From assembly GCF_000004075.3 (NCBI RefSeq), contig NC_026661.2:5106058-5170057 (forward strand): a stretch of DNA of 64,000 nt. The letters run 5' to 3'. The notes beneath the pieces were generated by a model. That model searched no databases. It saw only the letters and a program-made list of their open reading frames with translations, and was not told where the DNA came from. Positions 1-11,299 of this stretch are shown here, one piece after another. The position numbers were made by a program, and so were the translations under genes. Position 1 is the first letter of the stretch; each line of letters begins with the position of its first letter. The DNA comes from Cucumis sativus (lineage: Eukaryota > Streptophyta > Magnoliopsida > Cucurbitales > Cucurbitaceae).

Positions 1-1198
1 CATCAAAGTGTATTTTCAATTGTTATCTAGTAGTGGATGTTAATTTTTATTCGGTAAAAGTTTAACTTTTAACTTTTCCACCACATTTTAGAAAATATTC
101 AAATGATATCTTTTATAATATTCTGTTTAATTTACTACGTTTTATAAAATAACTTCAAACAAACTGATTTTGAGATTTGTACTTTATCTTGCACTCAGTC
201 TTCATTTTTATCGTTACATTTGTACTTTCTTAAAAAAAAACTTTTTGAATTCAACTATTTGAGAAGTTGGAAAAGAAAACCTTAAATTATTTTTGTCAAT
301 GTTGTGGATACAAATTAAAATTGATATGAAGACTTTTCATTACCATACGTTGCAAAGGTTGAGAAGTGGACAAATGTGTCCTGCAACCATCACCGTGACG
401 ATATCTTCTCTACTGAAAATGTAAACCATACAAATGAAATTATTCCTTTTGCAAAGCCAAAACTAAAACAAAATTAAGATTCAACACTTTCTTCAATTTC
501 TTTATAATAGCTTCAGAGCCTATGAGTTTTTTTTCTTTTTTTTGTCTTTCGACTCTAATTTTGACTTTACTTTTAGGAGAGATGGTGGAACATTGGGAAG
601 AGAAAAAGAGTTTGATATGACATTGGTGAAATGAATAACTTTATTACGACATTAGACAATTATAATAAGACAAAGTGATCGATATCACATGTTTAGTCTA
701 ATGAAGAATGCAAGTACTTGTCAACCTAACACAAGGCAAATTTACATTTTGTTCCGTTTGTAATCAGCAAAGCAATAGTCTAATACATTATGAAACAGCT
801 TTCTCCTATGCTTTTCAATTTGAAAAGGTAATAGCATTTTGGAGATGTTGATGGGGGAAAAATCCCCACAAAGGAAACTAAACCATGGCCGTATTGGAAC
901 TAAGGGAGCGTTTGACTTAATTGGGGAAACATGTGTGGTTGATTGATGGAAAAACAATCTATAAAGTTACATACTTTTTAGGTTACACAAAACTGCACCA
1001 GATACTCGTAACTCAACTCAAAACCCCAACCATAGATTTTCTAAGCTAACTAAACTGAACTTTGTACTCCAAACAATATCAACAAAAACAATTATTACAA
1101 ACTCAACTCAATCCAACTCTGTATCAAACACCCCTAATAAATATTTAATCTATAAAAGTGTCTACCATGAATGACAATTTGATGACTTACAATATCAA
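1..1198. other. A+T-rich intergenic sequence, nothing recognised
   Basis: No open frame here resembles a known protein. The stretch is A+T-rich and full of short A and T runs. The only longer minus-strand frame (742-957) has no domain, no start context and no splice partners I could find. Confidence 0.6.
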
Positions 1199-1380
1199 TC
1201 TCTTTGCATTTAGGAGGGCGAAGGAGCACCCAACCCAAGCCATTCCGTCCCTGAGAAGCCATGATCTAGAGAGAATAATTTTTCAGAGATCAGATAAAAA
1301 AAATTCTAGAGTTGAAAGTTTGGGCAGGGTTGTTTACCACAATACTTCCATTTGGAAAAATGAAGATCAAAAAGTTGAGT
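1199..1380 (-). pseudogene. Decayed partial copy of the last exon of the neighbouring pseudouridine synthase gene
   Basis: This segment aligns in the same orientation with about 1433-1618, the 3' coding part of the terminal exon of the gene at 1408-4708. Shared blocks include the stretch around AAGGAGCACCCAAC and the one around AGCCATGATCTAGAGA. The copy has many substitutions and small gaps and does not keep the reading frame. It lies immediately downstream of the functional stop codon. A local direct duplication of the gene end followed by decay explains it best. It has no splice acceptor or upstream exons of its own, so I do not expect it to be translated. Confidence 0.6.
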
Positions 1381-1407
1381 GGTTGGTCCTGAAATTTTGA
1401 TGGCGGT

Positions 1408-4400
1408 CTAACTATTTATGATATCCCAACTTTTTTGCATGTATGAAGGCAAAGGAGCATCCAACTCCAGACATTCCAATCTTGAGCAGTCACGATCTAG
1501 AGAATCATTATGCAGCGCAAAAGAAACATCTGGTAAAGTCAGTTGCTTACAATGAAGGTGTAGACGAGGATTATTTTCTGCAATACTTCCACTTTCAAAG
1601 TCAAGACCAAAAGGGAGGAATTGTTTCTTTCCTTGATTCTTGTGGAAATTAGAACAAAATGGTTTCCAATTTTTATGAGCTTGCCATCCATATTTGTAGT
1701 CTCCAACTATAGGCGTTCCTAATACCTCGGCACAGTGTACACGAAGCTGCATTAAACACATACAAGGAAAGGTTCAGCCAAAAATCTGTAGAAAACGAGA
1801 TGGATACTTGTAGTGGTTGGAGCCATGGGATGCTGGATGGTACCTGATGTTTTCTTCCAGTGAGGGGACACAACTCCAACCAAGTGTATCCTGAACAATT
1901 GCCATGCAATAAGTGAACAGAATCTGATATTTAATCTTGTCGCACAGATAAGATAGGCGCTTTGAAGTTATAAATGAATTAATCAATTTTAACCAAAATG
2001 CTTTATTTTAAAACGGTAAATTCTCGGCATGCAAAGTGCTCTTTCCTTTACTTGTCAGACTTTCTATCAAACGTCAAGCAAGTAGAATTATATACAACTA
2101 CTAGAAAATAAAGCATTCTAGCTATTAGGAGGCATTCAAATTTTCTCATTCTGAACTAAAAAGGAAGAATAACAATGTATACAAGTTCTGAGTTATATTC
2201 TAGTCTCTCAATTAAAAAAAGTCCCCTCCTAATCGAATGATCAGATGCAAGCTTTATTAGAAACAAGATAAAGAGATGATCTCATGTGCCTAACGGCTAA
2301 TACAAGCTGCCCAAGTAATGTAAAGAATGAAAAACCTCCAAAGTAAACAATTTAATGCATGCTCCTACGATGTTCCAATGTGCTTTCAATATTTGAATTA
2401 AAATTATGTCTAGTGCTTGAAAAATCAACATGAAACGTTAAATGCTTCATTTAGAAAGGGTGAAATCCAAACCATGATGAGATTTGATCACTTTATATTG
2501 AGTAATTGCTTGCTGAAAGGGCATAGGTTCGGCATTATCAATGACCATAATTTGCTCAGATCTTCCATCATCCAAGACAATCTAAAATCATAAGCACACG
2601 AAATTACAAGAGAAAATATAAGGGAAAAAAAACAGATTATTAACTCATAAAGAAACCAATGCAAATGTATGGTTAATCAGATCAGAATAGGATAAAACTT
2701 CCAAGATAGTTGCTTGAAAGAAATTATCCACTAACCTTTCCTAGTGGAGCTGTAATTAACCCCTTTGAACGTCTAGGAGAACCAATTACAAGTGCCCAGT
2801 ACCTCTTTAGCAAAATCTTTTTCTCACTATCAACATGGTTTGCCTTCAATGCAATGAACAATAAAAGAATTAATCATGTCAGTTAGAACAATAACAATGC
2901 TTTAAATGCGTTTTTATTTCTATCAGATTTTCATTTTGCTTAAGAGACAATACGAGTACAGAGAAAACTACATGTTTTGATGCCTCAAAAGTTTTCTCAC
3001 GGAAGACAGAATGAAGAAGTGAAGTACTTGTGGAAGTCCTGCCCATTATCAAGATGCCACTGCTGTCCCTGTCTAGCCTGTGTACCTAGCAATAAGCAAA
3101 GCCCATAACAAGATAAAGATTGCAATACATACTCATCATAAAAGGAAAAAAGACAGCCTTTTTTTGAATCATTATATGGCATGCTATTTAATGTAGTTAA
3201 ACAAACTCACAAAGTCAGAGGTATCAATTAAAGAAAAACTTACTAGTCGAGGTGGTTCTGAGTAGCCATAACTTAAACAACTTGCAGCTAATTCATCTAA
3301 ACTTCTTTTGACACCAATACCACCCTGCAGAAACACTTTTATTTACTGGAATTTTGGAAACTAAGACCATGAACATTCAAAAGGATCGATCAATAGTATA
3401 AGTTGAATACAATACCTGTACAGGCAAGCCGGGAGGTTTATTGATAACAAGTATTGCTGGATCCTTATACCAAAAAAAGAGAAAAGAAATGTGTCACTAG
3501 CAGCAAGAGGAACATAAGGGGTGTTTCATGATTGTTACAGTGTCTATTATGTCATCCTCTCTCTCTGTCTTTGTTACCATGTATACCATTTCCTACTCAA
3601 ATTGAAATAGATTGCACTCCAAACAGAGAAAATTAAAATACAAACTAAAATAGGTTGAATCTCAAAATTAGGCAGTTATAACCCACAAACTATAATAATC
3701 AACTTACTGCCCCAATTACCTGTACCTCTAAGTGTTCATAAGTATAACCCCACCTTCCTCTCAGGCAACAAAAAAGAACAGGGAAAAGTGAAAACCTTGT
3801 GTAATACTAGACTATGCATGAATGTCTCTTCCTCTTTATTGCAATAATCCCGAGTTTTCTCTGTGGAGAATACTTGAACGGACATAGGGAGAAAAATTTG
3901 ATCACCTACGTTCAGAATGTCCTTGGCTGCCACCTTGCAATAACTTAAACATGTTAGTAAGGTGTAAGGAAGTTTCCTTTCAATGTGGAAAAAATGATAA
4001 TCAAATGTTATCTAAATATAAATAGATAAATTAATATCAGTGTAGGTATAGAAGATAAAGGCTCACTCTTTTAAGTTGGTCTCGCGCTTCCAAATTATAT
4101 TCAGAATTTTCAATCATAGAAGAACCTCTTCGAACCTGAAAGACATCAAAAGGAAAACGTTTATAAACTGAAGAAGATGCTTAAATTTAACAACACGATG
4201 CGAATTGCCACAACCAACATTCAATTGCCTGCTATTGCTACGGCAACCAATTGAAAAAAGATCTCAAGACATCATTTCAGTTAGCTTAACTGATCATTCA
4301 ATTGCGATAATTCAACATAGTATTAAGTGAGATTGAGGACGGAACCTTTCTTAGTCGAAACAGCTTTTGCACGAGGCTCCTCGGCAATTCCGGGCAGCAA

Positions 4401-4708
4401 CGAATCACCCATTTCAGAGCAGTTATTGCAGCGGTGGAAGCTCCTAATTCGGCTTGACCTCCTCCGTTCATTATGCGATTACCTAAAATCGAACCGTTTA
4501 CAGTCGCAGTGTATGGGGGCAGCGTGAACCATCTATTGCTTCCCTTCTCATTCTTCTGTTGGGATACGGGTTCGGAGGCGTTACTCAAGGCTAAAGTGGA
4601 CTTCAGCACATGAAAAATGGAGAAATAGAGAATTTCGCCGCTGGGATCAGTGCAAGACGGTGAAGTACGGAGAATGACGGACGGACGGAAGAGTGCCCGG
4701 AGTCCCAT
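1408..4708 (-). CDS. RNA pseudouridine synthase, RluA/RluD family, probably organellar (RPU3/RPU4-like)
   Basis: The enzyme would isomerise uridine to pseudouridine in organellar RNA. Ten exons join in phase with GT-AG sites: 4708-4346, 4135-4067, 3933-3796, 3463-3416, 3324-3244, 3085-2972, 2843-2736, 2581-2473, 1890-1844 and 1746-1408. They give about 471 residues. The catalytic motif HRLDRDSSG, with its active Asp, opens exon 6. It is preceded by [10 protein letters not shown] in exon 4 and followed by the TGRKHQ and RVHCA elements of exons 9 and 10, in the normal order for this family. The N-terminal region before exon 3 contains an S4-like stretch (exons 1-3, with [12 protein letters not shown]) and a leader rich in Arg and Ser and poor in acids, consistent with organelle import. 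The start is the first ATG of exon 1. RPU3 versus RPU4 is not settled by eye. A decayed copy of the last exon lies just downstream. Confidence 0.88.
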
Positions 4709-5981
4709 GGTGGGTGGCGCCTAAAGGTGGAGGAAATTAACTACGAAATTGAGGGGTTTTGTATTTAGACCGAAAACAAGGAAATGGGCCAACGGCCCAT
4801 CTTTGTTCTATGTAAGGATTGCATTATTTTGAAAAGTTAGGTCATAATTCATTTCATTTCATGTATAAATAAATATGAAGTTCTTATAATTTTTATTTAA
4901 AATTTGAGAATTAAGTGTGTGTTTTAATAATGTAACCATTTTCGTTTTCATATGTTTTTAACAATTGTGAAGTTAAAGATAGTCAAATCAACCGTTTATA
5001 TAAAACAATCCCATGTGTAACACATACAAATTAACTTCCCATTAACATATACAAAGTAACTTTTTTTAAAAAAAGAGATAATAAAGCAATGGAAAGTTGA
5101 TAAGTTGCCCCTAAAAACAACTTAGGTCCAATTAAATCTTAGATTGAAAATATAACTTTAAAGCTAAAAAAAACTTAGGTCCAATTAGTTAAACACAGAA
5201 ACTTCTGAAATTCTTTGGGTAGAAAGGCTTTTTTCTTTGTGTTTATTAGAATACATCTCTTAGAAATAGCATAGTGATCAAAAGTGAATTGACACTCAAC
5301 ACTTTGCACATTATTTTATTTTAGTTATTGAAATTTTTTATAAGGAAATGTTTTTTTTTTTTTCCTTTTTTTCATAATCAACTACTTAATTTAAAATTTA
5401 TATTTGTTGACAACATAAAAGCTAGATTTGGACATTAAAAGAAGTGTATGAAGTATAATATATTTTGATTCAATATCTTGATTATTAGACTACAGTAATT
5501 TAAAACCCACAATTTGGATATTTTAATGATTTGATTCATGTGAAGGCCATTTTAATAATTGAATTCGTTTATTTCTACGGCAAATAAGTATTATTTTTGA
5601 AAAAAAAATTAATAATTGATATTTCAATTGCATTTTTTTAATAATATTAAAGGAAAAAGGAAAAAGAAAAAAGAAATTAAACCAGTGTGCAATCTTCCTT
5701 TTTTAACCCATGAAGTGGGTGAAAACTATATTAAATGCAACTGGGGGTCATTCAAATTTATTCTAATAAAGAAAAAATTAACCATTTTACCCAATGTAAA
5801 TAGAAATAATAATTTTGATATTTCCAAAAGAAAACAAAAGAAGAAGAAGATATAATATTACCCAATGCCCATCATAGTTGGGAGTAGACTTGAATGGTAA
5901 CATCTTCAACCCAAATTCAAAAGTTTAATGATTTTCATCTACATTTACCATTCTAAAAAATACCCTTCACACTAAAAAATT
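4709..5981. other. Intergenic: head of the pseudouridine synthase gene and tail of the first UGT
   Basis: The A+T-rich stretch holds the promoter side of the minus-strand pseudouridine synthase (just above 4708) and the 3' flank of the UGT that ends at 5982. From about 5870 onward the sequence matches about 14770 onward, so the UGT duplication includes this 3' flank. No other gene is seen. Confidence 0.6.
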
Positions 5982-7475
5982 TCAAGCCTTTTCCACATTA
6001 TTGACCCCTAAATTATGGATATCACTCATCTGACCACACGGCTTCTTCTTCTTGATCTCCTCCACGAACTCTTCAATATTAGACTCCGATGGCCCGTCGT
6101 CCGCCGCCGCTTTCTCCGCCGCAATTTTCCATTTCAAAGCATTTTCTCTAAGCTCTTTCGCCTTCTGTCCAACAATGGCGTCCCTCAGATATTGCTCAAA
6201 CTCATCCCTCTCCACTAATCTCTTTTCCGACTCACCGCGGCCCAGCCTGATCCCAACCCCGTATTCCTCCACTAAAAACTTGGCGTTGGTGACCTGATCT
6301 CCCCACTGCGGAAGCACCAGCACTGGCACGCCGGAGCTTAGAGCCTCCACCGATGAGTTCCATCCACAGTGAGTAACAAAGCAAGCAATGGAAGGGTGAG
6401 ACAGAACCTTCTGTTGTGGACTCCATTTCACAATCTTAGCTCTTTCCCCTGCTTTCTCTAAAAACCCATCAGGAAGAACATGCTGTTTCAATCCTAAACA
6501 TTCCTCCATGTCTTTAGGCAAAGGCTTCATCACCCACAAGAACGAAAACCCAGAATTACATAGTGCGTGAGCCATTTCCTCGATTTGTTTCTGACTCAAA
6601 TGAACAATGCTTCCAAACGAAATATAAACCACCGAATTCGGTGGCTTGGAATCGAGCCACTCGAAGCAATCATCCGCTTTCAAGAAATCTCCGGAGAGAT
6701 CCGCCTTTTTGTTATCGTCGGAAATTTTCAACGTCTTGAATAGAGGACCAATCGGCTTAACAGGGCAAATCGTCGACATATGCTTAATAACATCTCTCTC
6801 AAGTTCCTCAAATGTATCCATTAATATACAAAATGGTATCGACACGTTACGAAACTGTTGCAAAATCGACCTTCCAATCGCCTTATACATCCCATGAGGG
6901 TGCAAGAAGCTTGGGATTTCGTCGTGCTTCAGTGATGGAAGCGATGGCAATTGAACATCACAATAAGGATCGGATTCAGAAGGGAAATCCACAGATTTAC
7001 GAGAGAAATGATAATAAATAGAGAAAACGGAGCAAGACTGAACCCAGAGAACAGAACAGGGGATTCCAATATCGTTAGCCACATCACAAACCCAAGGAAC
7101 AAAGGGGTTTCCAATGACACAAGAAACCGGCCGATTCTCACTGGCGCGGTTTCTAAGCATCTGAGACAACGCCGGCTTACCGGTAATCTGAAGCTGCGGC
7201 ATGTAAAGGTCCAAATCCCGACGTCTGGGGTCGTCGAGTTCCCAGCCGTCGTCCCAAAACTCGAAGTCGATGAAACCAGAGCCGACAGGGGAAGGGTGGT
7301 CGCCGATGCTGCCGGCGTTTTTGAGGCTGAGGCCGAATTCGAGTGTGGTGGAGATGGTGATGTAAACACCTTTGGAAGCGAGCTTTTTGCCGAGGCGGAT
7401 GGTGGGGTTCATGTGACCTTGGCCAGGAAACGTGACAAGGAAGACATGGCAAGGAGTTTCGGACACAGCCGGCAT
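5982..7475 (-). CDS. UGT84-type UDP-glucosyltransferase, copy 1
   Basis: Family 1 glycosyltransferase of 497 residues, intronless. It would move glucose from UDP-glucose to a small cytosolic acceptor. UGT84 members typically form glucose esters of phenolic or other carboxylic acids (sinapate, gallate, limonoids, indole acids). The N-terminal FPGQGHMNP motif supplies the catalytic His21. The PSPG donor-binding box runs from Trp351 to Gln394. Its final Gln favours UDP-glucose. Where many plant UGTs have the His-activating Asp, the aligned position here is Asn123 (GNPFVPW), as I recall for UGT84 enzymes. The protein has about 20 substitutions and one residue gap against the copy at 14843-16333, roughly 96% identity. 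The start follows a TATA-like CATAAAAAGG about 85 bp upstream. The exact acceptor cannot be read from sequence. Confidence 0.93.
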   Translation of the reverse strand: MPAVSETPCHVFLVTFPGQGHMNPTIRLGKKLASKGVYITISTTLEFGLSLKNAGSIGDHPSPVGSGFIDFEFWDDGWELDDPRRRDLDLYMPQLQITGKPALSQMLRNRASENRPVSCVIGNPFVPWVCDVANDIGIPCSVLWVQSCSVFSIYYHFSRKSVDFPSESDPYCDVQLPSLPSLKHDEIPSFLHPHGMYKAIGRSILQQFRNVSIPFCILMDTFEELERDVIKHMSTICPVKPIGPLFKTLKISDDNKKADLSGDFLKADDCFEWLDSKPPNSVVYISFGSIVHLSQKQIEEMAHALCNSGFSFLWVMKPLPKDMEECLGLKQHVLPDGFLEKAGERAKIVKWSPQQKVLSHPSIACFVTHCGWNSSVEALSSGVPVLVLPQWGDQVTNAKFLVEEYGVGIRLGRGESEKRLVERDEFEQYLRDAIVGQKAKELRENALKWKIAAEKAAADDGPSESNIEEFVEEIKKKKPCGQMSDIHNLGVNNVEKA

Positions 7476-7554
7476 TTTTCACCCTATTTCCCTCTGCTTC
7501 GCTGCTGAGTTCTTAAAAATGGCGAATTGTAGAGTGAAGATGTGATGAAAAGGG

Positions 7555-7566
7555 CCTTTTTATGGG
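7555..7566 (-). promoter_or_regulatory. TATA-like box of UGT copy 1
   Basis: On the minus strand this reads CCCATAAAAAGG, about 85 bp before the ATG at 7475. It fits a plant TATA box with a leader of roughly 50 bases. At the matching place in copy 2 (about 16413-16423) the sequence is CATGAAACGT, which no longer looks like a TATA box. Confidence 0.4.
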
Positions 7567-8085
7567 CAATTTTATGATAAAATTTCGTGTGGGTTTGGGA
7601 CTTAGTTTGGGGTTGGTGTTACTTCGTTCGTCCACGCAGCAACTGATACTAAAGAGTATCGGCGCCTCAGATTAATATGATGTCAACGTCACCTCTTAAA
7701 CATATATATATTTTATTTGAAAGAATTTGCATGCTAGCAAATAATTCATAATTTAAATTTTGATTTCAATCAACTTCCACCTCTACATTTCAATTTTACA
7801 AATAGATATTTATATATATATATATATATCTGTTTATATCCACAAATAATTTCCATAAGTCGTAAATAATAATTAAGTTTGATATCCATCAATATTTCTA
7901 CTAATTTATTTATTTTAATAATTTAGTTGTTTTTACAAAGTTACAGATTTAGTCGTTACAATTTTTATTGTCCATAATAAACTAGATTGATGATGTTGTT
8001 TTACAAACATTATCATTATCCATTAGAGAACAAAGTGTAGATTACAAACAATTAGTAGTGTTTGTTTATTTATTTTAAGCACCTG
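7567..8085. other. UGT copy 1 upstream region with (TA)n tract
   Basis: Similarity to the upstream side of copy 2 fades out near 7640. A (TA)n microsatellite lies at about 7810-7829. No coding signal is seen. Confidence 0.55.
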
Positions 8086-8305
8086 CTTCATAAAACCCCG
8101 AGTTCAAACAAGCAAATGTTGACACAAATTCATGTTAATTGTAAACCATGAGCCTCAAATTAAACCCAATGACAAAATAACTCAAATAAAACTTGCAAAT
8201 TAACCACACAATTAATGATTCAATTTCTTATGGAATAATAGAAAAAGAAAGAGACATTTCTTCTTCTCGTTGTCAGTTAAATCACCAATAATAATTGACC
8301 CAACA
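8086..8305. repeat. Upstream block of UGT copy 1 that is repeated at 17962-18190
   Basis: About 220 bp here match the sequence flanking the truncated UGT relic at 17.3-18.0 kb. Shared pieces include CAATGACAAAATAACTCAAA against CAGTGACAAAATAACTCAAA, and AAAAAGAAAGAGAC. It marks the upstream edge of the ancestral UGT duplication unit. No coding content is seen. Confidence 0.6.
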
Positions 8306-11299
8306 CAATAATTTAATCGTCAAGATATCTCTAAAAAGGAAGACAAAACAAAAGAAGAGAGAAAGAGAGAAAAAGAGAAATTGGATGGTCACGGAACTAA
8401 TCAAATTAACAAAACTTCACCATCATTCAAGTTTTAAAACGAAAATGAAATCAAATTAAAAACTTAAAAAAAAAAAAAACAATATTTTGATAAACTTAAC
8501 ATCAAAATAGAAATTAAACTCAAATTTTAGATACTATCGTTTTTTAATTCTTCTATTTTCTTCTTTTCAACCATTAATCTTAACCAAATTTTGAAAACAA
8601 ATTAACTCTTAAAAATAGCTGTTCTTTTTCTTTTCTTTCCTTTTTTAACGTTATTGCCTTTTTTTTTTTTTACAAATATTCAAAAAAAAATTATTATTAC
8701 ACGAGTTATAAACATGCTAAGGTTTGTTTTTTCCCACGAGTGAAAAATCATTTTTTAAAAACAAACAATAAAGATGCATGAGTTTATTTTTGAGATATAA
8801 ATTGATTTAACTAAGAGGAATATAGTAAATATCAATAAAATAGAAGTATTTATGTTAGAATTAATGTGTTGATTATTATAAACCCTACAAATATTAAAAT
8901 TAATTAATATGGATGCCGGACCTTTCAGATTTCCAATGACAAATGTAAGAGAAAATAAATAAAAGAATGATACAGCTCTATGGATGCATTGACAATCCAT
9001 CATTTTCTTTTAATCTTCTGTCACATGGTTTCAAAAAATTCTTATTAATATATATATGTATGTAGGTATATATAATCTAGTAAATGTATTTATAGCTTTT
9101 TTTTTTCTTCTTAAAATCATTTAACTTTTAGGTAAATTATTTTTTGGGATCTTTTAGATGAGATATTGTCAGTTTAGTGTCTACGTTTCAAAATTAGGCA
9201 ATCAAAGTCTTTAATATTGTAGGAAAAAAAATGCTTCATTTTAGTTTTTCTAATAATAACACCATTTTTTTTTAGGAATTTAATTAACAATCAAGAGTGA
9301 CTTCTTTTTGTTATGATGAAAAACTTTTCCATTTTTTACATTTTCTTTTAATCCACTTTTTTTCTCCTAAAATCTCTATTTTTATAAATAGAACAAGAAA
9401 AAAAAACAATATACATAATTAGTTAAGTTAATCCAATAATTAAACATACAAAATTTATTTTTATGAAATGTAAATATCTTTTTCATTTTTTTTACAATTT
9501 ACCTAAAGTTTTACCATTATTATCTCTTTTTTTTTTCTTTATAATTGACAAACAAAATTTAGAAATGGTGATATCATTTGTATGCAGGTTCTTCTTTTAG
9601 TTAAAAAAGAAAAACATTTAAAATAAAAGATGTTAATGAATATTAAAAAAAAATACTAACATAAAATATCGTTAATAATTCTGAAAAAGAATTATAGGTT
9701 CAAATTTTCATCTACGTTGATTTTCTTTCTTAGTTAAAAAGTTGAGTAATAGACTATACACATATGTTAAGAAGACATAGAGTAATAAATACATACGTTG
9801 CATGTTGTGATTATTCATATTTATCAACCTATTCCTAAATTGCCATTTGAGTCTCTAAACATTAAAGAGAGGTAGGCTGCAATTAATGTAGTACCAAAGT
9901 AAATAACACTATTTGACATTTTCAACTTTAGAAGAATTTATGAAAAATAATAAACGAAAAAATGTTATAAATAATTTCATTCATGTCAACATTTTATTGA
10001 TATATATATATATATTTGTAAAATTGAGATATTGATATTTTTTTTTGTAAATAACATCGACATTGATCACATCTTTCGAGTTTAACATATAAGATTATAA
10101 TATAATTGAGAACAAAAAAAATTTGATAATATTTTAGGTTTTGTTATATCAACTAGTGGTCAATTTGTTAAAAATTGAACCACAATCGAATCGAAACTAA
10201 ATGAATGCGGTTCGAATCGACACACGTGAACAGTTTAATATGGTTTTAGATGAAATTCTTTTTTTATTTTGTAGTTTTTAATGTGATCTATAAAAATATT
10301 AATTTAAAAAAAGTTACCGATACAACAATAGATTAAGAAAATACATATAAAATAATTAACCCATGATGATCACGGTTGATTATGGTTAATATTGAAAAAC
10401 CACCACCTTTCATTTCATTTTATTTTTTACTCTAAGATTTATGTTAATTATTGCATTTAAAAGTATACAATAATTTTGAGATTTTTAACAGAAATAATTA
10501 TTAGTTTTTTTAATTTAAATAAACTATTTTGTTTAATGTTTTTATTTCTTCACCAAACAACAAAGAAAGATAATACTTTGTTCCTATGAATCGATTAAGT
10601 TCTTGGCTACAACACTTTCATGTCATGTGGGTGGAGATTTTCCCATTCTGTGTTTGATTGCTTATCATAGATTTTTTTTTGTTCTTTTTCTTGGTTTCCT
10701 TTACATTATAATTAGATTTATTGAGAGCCACGTAAAAAATCAAAGAACATATTCCAAAATTAACTTAAAATAACAGCTAAATATTCGAATATACATTATA
10801 TAGGTTTAAAATAAGAGATATGAACTATTAAATTGAAACCCTAATCTCATAGAGATGAGCTAAAGAAAAACTAACATAAAAACACAATCAAATAGTAAAG
10901 ACTATTATAATCATAACCTTAATTACTAAATAGAAAAAGAACAGGAATGAATTAAAGGATGCATGTGTCCTACAACAAACCCCAAGCAACGAAGAAAGTA
11001 AAAAGAATGGAAATGTTTAAATGCAATGGATAAATAGGGAAGAAGTAGGTGGGAGGTTATTATATGATGTATAAAGAGAGAAAGGAAGAATGAAGTAAGT
11101 AGTTTGGTATAGTGAATGGCTACAAATGAAGCCACATCCCATCATCCATTCTCCTCCACATGTTCTAACAACACTTCATATCATACCCATTCAAACCCTA
11201 GTTTTTGTCTTATTTAATTATGGGATGTGACCGAGAATCCTTCGATCTCCAAATTAGGTTCCAACCATTCAAGCCATTTAGGGTTACTTTAAACATTAA
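8306..11299. other. A+T-rich intergenic sequence between UGT copies
   Basis: There are long A and T homopolymers and a short (TA)n tract near 9998-10015. No protein-like frame, tRNA or recognisable transposon core was found. Confidence 0.5.

Noticed and set aside
1158-1400. Plus-strand open frame resembling the one at 1443-1652
   Set aside because: Both are antisense shadows of the pseudouridine synthase last exon and its decayed copy.
6951-7508. 185-residue open frame antisense to UGT copy 1, also present opposite copy 2 (15809-16366)
   Set aside because: It is kept only because the two copies are about 96% identical and G+C-rich here. It has no domain and no independent conservation.
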